Shown in pieces: positions 1 through 5,443 of a stretch of 5,443 bases of DNA. Made by a program: the position numbers and the translations under genes. This DNA is from Clostridiales bacterium. GTDB taxonomy: Bacteria; Bacillota; Clostridia; Tissierellales; Sedimentibacteraceae. The notes beneath the pieces were generated by a model. It was not told the origin of the DNA. It saw only the letters and a list, made by a program, of their open reading frames with translations, and made no database searches. The first letter of the stretch is position 1, and every line of letters begins with the position of its first letter. The stretch is from contig DNNV01000284.1 of the NCBI GenBank assembly GCA_003497505.1, positions 1-5,443 of the forward strand, read 5' to 3'.

Positions 1-5
1 GGAGA
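1..5 (+). promoter_or_regulatory. Ribosome binding site of glmU
   Basis: GGAGA lies at the very start of the window. The GGAG core ends 7 bases before the ATG at 12 and 13 bases before the in-frame ATG at 18. The spacing favours the start at 12 and gives a protein beginning MNMSIILAAG. The promoter of the gene or operon must lie upstream, outside the window. Confidence 0.75.
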
Positions 6-11
6 AACAAT

Positions 12-1382
12 ATGAATATGTCAATTATTTTGGCGGCCGGTGAAGGAACGAGAATGAAGTCGGACACCCCTAAGACTCTGCATAAGGTATGTGGCAAGGA
101 AATGATAAGATATGTCATTGAAGCAGCACAAAATTCAGGAATACAAAAAAATATTGTGGTTCTTGGACATGGAAAGGACAAAGTAGGGCATAATATCAGT
201 GATATGGATGTAATTGCAGTTGAACAGCCCACAGGAGAAGGTGCTCCTTACGGAACGGGATACGCAGTTATGTCGGCTCAGGAATATATTGATGACGGCG
301 ATACTGCTGTAATTCTGGTGGGGGACGGACCTCTCATAAGGAAGGAAACCCTTGAGAAATTCATTGAATACCATGAAGAAAACAAATGTGCGGCATCTGT
401 TATGACTGCGTATCTTGATAACCCCAAGGGATACGGAAGAATTGTGAGAAATGACGATTCATCCATTATGAATATAGTTGAGGAAAAGGATGCATCAGAG
501 GAAGTACGAAAATTAAATGAAATAAACACCGGAATTTACTGCTTCAGCGGAAAAATGCTGAAATATGCATTAAAAAACATTGATACAAACAATTCACAAG
601 GGGAATACTACCTTACGGACACGATTAAGGTTTTAAATATTGAAGGTCATAAAATAGGTGGCTGGGTACTGGAGGATGCCACAGATATAAAGGCTGTGAA
701 CGATCGTGTGCAGCTTGCCGAGGTAACAGAAATAATGAGGGATAGGATAAATAAAAGGCTCATGGTTTCAGGAGTTACCATAATAGACCCACAGCGTACA
801 TACATTGAGGATTCCGTGGTGATAGGAAGGGATTCAGTTATATATCCCGGCACATTCATTGAGGGAAAAACTGTAATAGGTGAATGCTGCGTTATAGGAC
901 CGGATGCGAGAATTGTGGATTCCACCGTTTCCGGCAATGTTTCAATTGAAATGTCCAAGGTCGTGGAATCATTTATAGACGAAGGAACCACAGTGGGACC
1001 ATTCGCGTATCTGAGACCAGAGTCCAGTGTGGGCAAAAACGTGAAAATCGGCGACTTTGTGGAAATTAAAAAATCAACCATAGGTGACAATTCCAAGGTG
1101 TCTCACCTGGCATACGTGGGAGACGCTGAAGTTGGAAAAGACGTAAATATAGGCTGCGGCGTGGTATTTGTAAATTATGACGGAAAAAATAAGCACAAAA
1201 CAGTAATAGGAGATGGTGCATTTGTAGGCAGCAACTCAAACCTTGTTGCACCTGTCAATATACAGAAGGACAGCTATGTGGCATGCGGTTCGACGATTAC
1301 GGATACTGTGGAAGAAGGAGATCTTGCCATAGCACGCGCGCGTCAGGTTAATAAAAAGGGTTACGGAAGAAACAGATATTAA
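12..1382 (+). CDS. glmU: Bifunctional UDP-GlcNAc pyrophosphorylase / glucosamine-1-phosphate N-acetyltransferase GlmU
   Basis: This cytoplasmic enzyme acetylates glucosamine-1-phosphate with acetyl-CoA (C-terminal domain), then joins the product to UTP (N-terminal domain), giving UDP-GlcNAc for peptidoglycan and other cell-wall polymers. The 456 residues match the usual family length. Residues 1-232 are the nucleotidyltransferase domain: the signature LAAGEGTRMKS at 7-17 with K21 of the PK pair, YGTG at 80-83, GDGPLI at 104-109 with the metal-binding D105, and N230 in VNDRVQL. After a linker helix, residues about 253-440 show the hexapeptide periodicity of a left-handed beta-helix (for example VVIGRDSVIYPG). 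Acetyltransferase residues align with E. coli at a constant offset of 2: R335, K353, catalytic H365, Y368, N388 and K394. All key residues are present. An oddity is PTGEGAPYGTG at 73-83, where most GlmU proteins have a shorter EQLGTG loop. It is the first gene visible, 9 bases ahead of pth. Confidence 0.98.
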   Translation: MNMSIILAAGEGTRMKSDTPKTLHKVCGKEMIRYVIEAAQNSGIQKNIVVLGHGKDKVGHNISDMDVIAVEQPTGEGAPYGTGYAVMSAQEYIDDGDTAVILVGDGPLIRKETLEKFIEYHEENKCAASVMTAYLDNPKGYGRIVRNDDSSIMNIVEEKDASEEVRKLNEINTGIYCFSGKMLKYALKNIDTNNSQGEYYLTDTIKVLNIEGHKIGGWVLEDATDIKAVNDRVQLAEVTEIMRDRINKRLMVSGVTIIDPQRTYIEDSVVIGRDSVIYPGTFIEGKTVIGECCVIGPDARIVDSTVSGNVSIEMSKVVESFIDEGTTVGPFAYLRPESSVGKNVKIGDFVEIKKSTIGDNSKVSHLAYVGDAEVGKDVNIGCGVVFVNYDGKNKHKTVIGDGAFVGSNSNLVAPVNIQKDSYVACGSTITDTVEEGDLAIARARQVNKKGYGRNRY

Positions 1383-1386
1383 GAGG
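1383..1386 (+). promoter_or_regulatory. Ribosome binding site of pth
   Basis: GAGG directly follows the TAA stop of glmU (1380-1382) and sits 5 bases before the ATG at 1392. Because it abuts the upstream stop codon, ribosomes finishing glmU could reinitiate on pth; this coupling is inferred from spacing only. Confidence 0.75.
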
Positions 1387-1391
1387 TAAAT

Positions 1392-1955
1392 ATGTATATA
1401 ATTGCAGGACTTGGCAATCCCGGCAGGGAATATACGGGGACAAGGCACAATGTAGGCTTTGATACACTGGATATGCTGGCGGAAAAGTACAAGGTACAGC
1501 TGAACAAGCTTAAATTCAACTCCGTGTACGGGGAGACAACCGTAAACGGAGAAAAGGTCATGCTTGTGAAACCTGTTACGTATATGAACAGAAGCGGTGT
1601 TGCCATCAGTGAAATAATTAAGTTTTACAAGATTCCGGAAGAAAATCTCATAGTGATATATGATGATATAGACATACCTGTGGGAACGCTGAGGATAAGG
1701 CCTCACGGCAGCCCCGGAACACACAATGGTATGAAATCCATAATACAGCATGTGGGAGGAAATTTCCCCAGGATAAGGATAGGCATAGGAAGAAATCCGG
1801 ATATGGATTTGGCTGACTATGTATTGCAGAAATTCGGCGCAGACGACAGGGTAAAATTGCTGCCTGTAATGGAAAAGGCCGGGTCAGCGGCCATTGAAAT
1901 AATAGAAAAAGACATTGACAGCGCAATGCAGAAGTACAATATTAAAACGCCGTAG
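1392..1955 (+). CDS. pth: Peptidyl-tRNA hydrolase (Pth, SpoVC family)
   Basis: Pth cleaves the ester bond between peptide and tRNA in peptidyl-tRNAs that drop off the ribosome, recycling tRNA. It is a monomeric cytoplasmic enzyme and is usually essential. The 187-residue length is typical of bacterial Pth. The sequence opens with GLGNPGREYTGTRHNVGF at 6-23, holding N9 and the catalytic H19. TYMNRSG at 63-69 supplies the substrate-binding N66. YDDIDIPVG at 90-98 supplies the aspartate (D91) that pairs with the catalytic histidine. GSPGTHNGMKSI at 106-117 is the glycine-rich loop with N112. FPRIRIGIGR at 125-134 is the conserved core strand. The B. subtilis ortholog is called SpoVC because a mutant is blocked in sporulation; this name alone does not show that the present organism sporulates. 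The gene lies between glmU and mfd with gaps of 9 and 10 bases. Nothing in it appears damaged. Confidence 0.98.
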   Translation: MYIIAGLGNPGREYTGTRHNVGFDTLDMLAEKYKVQLNKLKFNSVYGETTVNGEKVMLVKPVTYMNRSGVAISEIIKFYKIPEENLIVIYDDIDIPVGTLRIRPHGSPGTHNGMKSIIQHVGGNFPRIRIGIGRNPDMDLADYVLQKFGADDRVKLLPVMEKAGSAAIEIIEKDIDSAMQKYNIKTP

Positions 1956-1960
1956 AAAGG
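1955..1960 (+). promoter_or_regulatory. Ribosome binding site of mfd
   Basis: GAAAGG begins on the last base of the pth stop codon. Its AGG core (1958-1960) is 5 bases before the ATG at 1966. No other start codon nearby has comparable support; the next in-frame ATG is at codon 24 (2035). The site overlaps the pth terminus, so translational coupling is possible. Confidence 0.65.
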
Positions 1961-1965
1961 TTTCT

Positions 1966-4900
1966 ATGAACAAAATTTTGTTTGAACAGTTTCAGAAGAC
2001 AGATAAATTTAATCGTGTTGTGGAAAATCACAGGATGAAGAAACGCCAGCTTATTCAAGGACTGAATGAGGAAAGCATGGCGTATTTTGTGTGCAATTTA
2101 TTAGATTCTTCTTCGGGTAAAATCTTGCTTGTAACAAGCAGTGAAGCTAAATCGAGAAAGTACGAAGAGGAAATAAAGGCGTTCACGGACAATGCAGGAA
2201 GGCTGCAGCCGAAGGAATTCCTGCTCTACAACGTGGATGCGCTCAGCAAGGACGTGGAGTACAGGCGTGCAGATGTTCTTGACAAAATAATCAATTCCAA
2301 AACAATTGCGGTAACTGCTTCGGTTAATTCTCTTATAACGAGAGTTATGCCTAAAGATAGGTTTAAGGATTCTGTAATAGAATTAAAATATGGAAATATT
2401 TATGATTTGAATGAGCTTAGAAGCAATCTTGTAAAGCTCAAATATGAACGTGTGGACGCAATAGAGGGCGTGGGTCAGTTTTCGGTCAGGGGAGGAATAG
2501 TCGATATATTTTCCCCGTCGGAGAGCAATCCCGTAAGAGTTGAATTTTTTGATGACGAGGTAGATTCGATCAGGACAATTGATTTAAAAACACAGCGTTC
2601 AGTAAAAAATTTAAAATCTGTCAGGATAATTCCCTGCAGCGACCTGATGTTCCAGAAGGATGAAATCAAAAGGATATTGTCCGAGATAGACAAGGATTAT
2701 CAGTTTAGGCTGGACAGGATAAAAGATCTGCACAGCGACAAGGAAACGGGAAAAAAGCTCAAGGCACTTTATTCAAACTACAAGGATAAGCTCACCGGTG
2801 GCATTGGCATAGAAAACGCCGACCTTCTGGTTCCTTTCATCAAAGACGGCTTTGTGAGTGTAATTGATTACTTCGGTGATGATCTCATACTGATACTTGA
2901 TGAACCTGAAAGAATTTTCGAGGAGCTTAAAAACCTCGGGGAAAGTTTCGAGCTTAAGTATACAGAGCTGTTTGAAAAGGGAGAAATATTTGCAAAACAG
3001 AGCGGAGTATACATCAGTCAGCAGGAATTGAGGTCTGATATATCAGACCATGGATTTATATCTGTAAACGGCAAGGAAAAGATTTTTCAAACCGATGATT
3101 CAGTTTCACTGATGTTCAAGGAAGCAACCTCCTACTACGGGAAGATGGAAGACCTGTCAAAGGATTTAAACAGGCTGAAATACAAGGGCTACAAGGTTGC
3201 AATAGTGCTTTCAGGCAACGAGGGTTGTCTCAAGCTTCACAATATACTGAATGATTACGAATGCTCCACTGTTTTAGCAAAGGACACAGGCTTTGAGGCA
3301 TCCAGCGGACAAGTCGTTATCATGCCTGGACAGCTTAAAAAAGGATTTGAGTATTATGACAACAAGCTCCTTGTCCTCACTGAAAATGAGGTTTTCGGCA
3401 GCATAAGAAAAAAAGCTCACAAGACGAAAAAGCAAAAAGGCTCTAAAATTGAAATTTTCACAGACCTCAAAGTAGGCGACTACGTGGTGCATGAGCATCA
3501 CGGTATAGGTCAGTATGTGGGGATTGAAAAAATACAGGTAATGAATATACAGAAGGACTATCTGTGTATTAAGTACAAGGGCGAGGATAAGCTCTATGTT
3601 CCTGTGGATCAGATGTCTCTCATCCAAAAGTACATCGGCGCCGATTCGGAAAAGCCGAAGCTCAATAAAATGGGAGGCGTTGAATGGGTTAAGGCCAAGG
3701 AACGCTCAAAGGCTGCCATAGAAAATATGGCGGGAGAGCTGGTTAAGCTATATGCTCAGAGAAAGGTTGTTAAGGGCTATGCCTTTTCTTCAGATACAGA
3801 GTGGCAGAGAGAGTTTGAATACAAGTTTCCGTTTCAGGAAACTGATGATCAGCTCCGGTGCATAAAGGAAATCAAGAAGGACATGGAAAGGCCGTCCATC
3901 ATGGACAGACTGCTGTGCGGAGACGTTGGCTTCGGAAAAACGGAGGTTGCCATGAGAGCTGCATTCAAGGCTGTCATGGATTCAAAGCAGGTTGCCATAC
4001 TTGTGCCTACAACCATTTTGGCGCAGCAGCACTATGCAAATATTATAGACAGATTCAGGGGATACCCCATAAGGATTGAAATGCTGTCAAGGTTCAGAAC
4101 ACCGTACCAGCAGGCTAAAATAATAAACGACCTTAACAAGGGATTGATTGACATTGTGGTGGGAACACACAAGCTTTTGTCAAAAGAACTGAAATACAAG
4201 GACTTGGGACTTCTCATAATAGATGAGGAGCAAAGGTTTGGGGTTAAGCATAAAGAGCTTATAAAACAGCTCAAAACAAATATAGACGTTTTGACCCTTT
4301 CAGCAACGCCTATTCCAAGGACTCTTCATATGTCCATGGTGGGCGTGAGAGATATGAGCATAATATCCGAGCCGCCGGGAGACAGACTGCCTGTGCAGAC
4401 ATACGTAATCGAGAGCAACGACGGAATAGTGAAGGATGCAATAGAGAAGGAAATGTCCAGAGGCGGACAGGTATACTATGTTCATAACCGTGTAATCGAC
4501 ATCGACAGCGCAGCATCCAAGCTGCAGAAGCTGGTGCCTGATGCGCGGATAGCCGTCGCCCACGGACAAATGAATGAAAGGCACCTGGAAAACATAATGC
4601 TTGAGTTTGTAAACAAGGAATATGACATACTCATGTGTACCACTATTATTGAAACAGGTATGGATATTCCAAATGCTAACACGCTGATTATAGACAATGC
4701 TGACCATCTTGGTCTTTCGCAGCTTTATCAGCTGAGGGGACGAATAGGAAGGTCCAATAAAGTTTCATTTGCATATCTGACATATGAAAAAGATAAAATG
4801 CTTTCCGAGATAGCGGACAAAAGGCTTAAGGCAATCAAGGAGTTCACTGAATTTGGCTCGGGATTTAAAATTGCCATGAGAGACCTTGAAATAAGAGGCT

Positions 4901-5443
4901 GCGGCAATATATTGGGTGCAGAGCAGCACGGGCATATGCTTGCAATAGGCTACGATTTGTATGTGAAATTTTTGGATAGGGCTGTCAAGGAGCTTCAGGG
5001 CAGCATAATCGAGGATGAAGACATCGAAACATCCGTGGACCTGAGTGTTGACGGCTACATCCCTTCATCATATATAGAAAACGAAGAACAAAAGATTGAA
5101 ATATACAAAAAAATCGCAGCTACTTCAAGCAAGGATGACATATATGACATAACGGAGGAAATCATAGACAGATTTGGAAATCCGCCGAAGCAGGTTGACA
5201 ACCTTCTTAAAATATCTTATATTAAATCTCTGTGCAAGAAGCTGAAGGTGAAATCCATCACTCAGGCAGGGATTACGGTGAATATAGAGTTGTATTCTGT
5301 AAACCACCTGAATCAGGACATAATTGGGTTCTTAATTGAAAATTACAATGCAAAAATAAAATTTGACGTTTCAAAAGAGCCTGTTATTAAATATAGATTA
5401 GATTCTGCAGAACAGGTGAAGATTCTGGAGGAGCTTGAAAAAT
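1966..5443 (+). CDS. mfd: Transcription-repair coupling factor Mfd, lacking only its extreme 3' end
   Basis: Mfd is an ATP-driven DNA translocase that binds RNA polymerase stalled at a lesion, pushes it off, and recruits UvrA to start nucleotide excision repair. The frame is open for 1159 codons to the window edge; E. coli Mfd has 1148 residues and B. subtilis 1177, so the protein is essentially complete. The UvrB-like N-terminal region carries RGGIVDIF at 175-182 and VRVEFFDDEVDSIR at 190-203; R175, R191 and F195 match the E. coli UvrA-contacting R165, R181 and F185. A basic linker (481-494) precedes the RNA polymerase interaction domain, about 500-565 (KVGDYVVHEHHGIG, KLYVPVDQ). The helicase motor follows: Walker A GDVGFGKTE at 652-660, VPTTILAQQ at 680-688, GTHKLL at 733-738, Walker B DEEQRFG at 753-759, LSATPIPR at 778-785, CTTIIETGMDIPNAN at 891-905 and QLRGRIGRS at 922-930. 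The TRG translocation motif is at about 966-989, with R977 and Q987. The C-terminal TRCF domain spans about 1020-1115. I found no frameshift or internal stop. The last base seen, T, could begin the stop codon. Confidence 0.98.
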   Translation, partial: MNKILFEQFQKTDKFNRVVENHRMKKRQLIQGLNEESMAYFVCNLLDSSSGKILLVTSSEAKSRKYEEEIKAFTDNAGRLQPKEFLLYNVDALSKDVEYRRADVLDKIINSKTIAVTASVNSLITRVMPKDRFKDSVIELKYGNIYDLNELRSNLVKLKYERVDAIEGVGQFSVRGGIVDIFSPSESNPVRVEFFDDEVDSIRTIDLKTQRSVKNLKSVRIIPCSDLMFQKDEIKRILSEIDKDYQFRLDRIKDLHSDKETGKKLKALYSNYKDKLTGGIGIENADLLVPFIKDGFVSVIDYFGDDLILILDEPERIFEELKNLGESFELKYTELFEKGEIFAKQSGVYISQQELRSDISDHGFISVNGKEKIFQTDDSVSLMFKEATSYYGKMEDLSKDLNRLKYKGYKVAIVLSGNEGCLKLHNILNDYECSTVLAKDTGFEASSGQVVIMPGQLKKGFEYYDNKLLVLTENEVFGSIRKKAHKTKKQKGSKIEIFTDLKVGDYVVHEHHGIGQYVGIEKIQVMNIQKDYLCIKYKGEDKLYVPVDQMSLIQKYIGADSEKPKLNKMGGVEWVKAKERSKAAIENMAGELVKLYAQRKVVKGYAFSSDTEWQREFEYKFPFQETDDQLRCIKEIKKDMERPSIMDRLLCGDVGFGKTEVAMRAAFKAVMDSKQVAILVPTTILAQQHYANIIDRFRGYPIRIEMLSRFRTPYQQAKIINDLNKGLIDIVVGTHKLLSKELKYKDLGLLIIDEEQRFGVKHKELIKQLKTNIDVLTLSATPIPRTLHMSMVGVRDMSIISEPPGDRLPVQTYVIESNDGIVKDAIEKEMSRGGQVYYVHNRVIDIDSAASKLQKLVPDARIAVAHGQMNERHLENIMLEFVNKEYDILMCTTIIETGMDIPNANTLIIDNADHLGLSQLYQLRGRIGRSNKVSFAYLTYEKDKMLSEIADKRLKAIKEFTEFGSGFKIAMRDLEIRGCGNILGAEQHGHMLAIGYDLYVKFLDRAVKELQGSIIEDEDIETSVDLSVDGYIPSSYIENEEQKIEIYKKIAATSSKDDIYDITEEIIDRFGNPPKQVDNLLKISYIKSLCKKLKVKSITQAGITVNIELYSVNHLNQDIIGFLIENYNAKIKFDVSKEPVIKYRLDSAEQVKILEELEK
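3032..3049. repeat. 18-bp perfect palindrome inside mfd
   Basis: GGTCTGATA is followed directly by its exact reverse complement TATCAGACC, with no spacer. The flanking bases (A on both sides) do not extend the match. It encodes RSDISD (residues 356-361 of Mfd), in the variable region ahead of the RNA polymerase interaction domain. The symmetry is certain; whether it has a function is unknown. With no loop, it would form a poor RNA hairpin unless the central bases unpair. Confidence 0.9.

Noticed and set aside
647..1096. A 149-codon minus-strand ORF in glmU
   Set aside because: It is antisense to the conserved hexapeptide repeats of GlmU. Its Ser/Thr/Ile-rich repetitive composition mirrors that repeat and does not indicate a separate protein.
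18..1382. Alternative glmU start at the ATG at 18
   Set aside because: The GGAG at 1-4 would be 13 bases away, too far for a good start, whereas the ATG at 12 has a 7-base spacer.
1236..1751. A 171-codon minus-strand ORF across the glmU-pth junction
   Set aside because: It is antisense to two well-supported genes and spans their intergenic boundary. Its product resembles no family I know and is a by-product of the codon bias of the + strand genes.
1954..1965. Possible small hairpin AGAAA-GG-TTTCT over the mfd ribosome binding site
   Set aside because: A 5-bp, mostly A-T stem with a 2-base loop would not be stable and has no poly-T tail, so it is neither a terminator nor a convincing translational switch.
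3858..4079. A 73-codon + strand ORF in another frame inside mfd
   Set aside because: It lies wholly within the Mfd motor domain, which reads through cleanly with Walker A in its own frame. The alternative product is rich in His, Gly and Cys, shows no recognisable domain and has no convincing ribosome binding site.
4148..4176. TTGACA at 4148-4153 as an internal promoter in mfd
   Set aside because: At 17-base spacing the -10 position reads AAGCTT, which does not match TATAAT. A similar TTGACA at 2279-2284 also lacks a partner hexamer.
4300..4707. Overlapping minus-strand ORFs antisense to the mfd helicase motifs
   Set aside because: Three antisense frames overlap in and around this region, as expected from the codon use of a conserved gene. 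None shows a recognisable domain.

Overview
The window is an ordinary, fully packed stretch of bacterial chromosome. It carries three housekeeping genes on the + strand, all read in the same direction: glmU (12-1382), pth (1392-1955) and mfd (1966 to the right edge). The gaps between genes are 9 and 10 bases, and each gene has a purine-rich Shine-Dalgarno sequence at normal spacing. This looks like one operon, or the middle of one. No non-coding stretch exceeds about a dozen bases, and I see no RNA gene, mobile element, CRISPR array, terminator or phage/defence gene.

The organism is most likely a member of the Bacillota, probably class Clostridia or a relative. The reasons are the strong GGAG/GAGG/AGG ribosome binding sites, the frequent AGG/AGA arginine and ATA isoleucine codons, a G+C content of roughly 40% judged by eye, and the glmU-pth-mfd order. 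That order resembles the Bacillus subtilis glmU-prs-ctc-spoVC(pth)-fin-mfd region with prs, ctc and fin absent. The GlmU acetyltransferase sequence around GCGVVFVNYDG also has a clostridial look. I cannot name a genus.

Region by region: 12-1382 encodes the bifunctional enzyme that makes UDP-N-acetylglucosamine, the sugar nucleotide at the start of peptidoglycan synthesis. 1392-1955 encodes peptidyl-tRNA hydrolase, which rescues tRNAs trapped on abortive peptides. 1966-5443 encodes transcription-repair coupling factor Mfd, which removes stalled RNA polymerase from DNA lesions and recruits UvrA. It is complete except for its last base or bases: 1159 codons are present, and the final base is T, as expected if a stop codon follows at once. 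The three proteins do not form one pathway. They are growth-related genes that share transcription in many Bacillota.

I read all three genes through and found no frameshift, internal stop or missing catalytic motif. The points worth a second look are small: an 18-bp perfect palindrome inside mfd, an unusual uridine-site loop in GlmU, a cysteine in the Mfd TRG motif, a weak promoter-like sequence in the 3' end of pth, and the loss of the genes that separate these three in Bacillus. I found no sign of an undescribed system.
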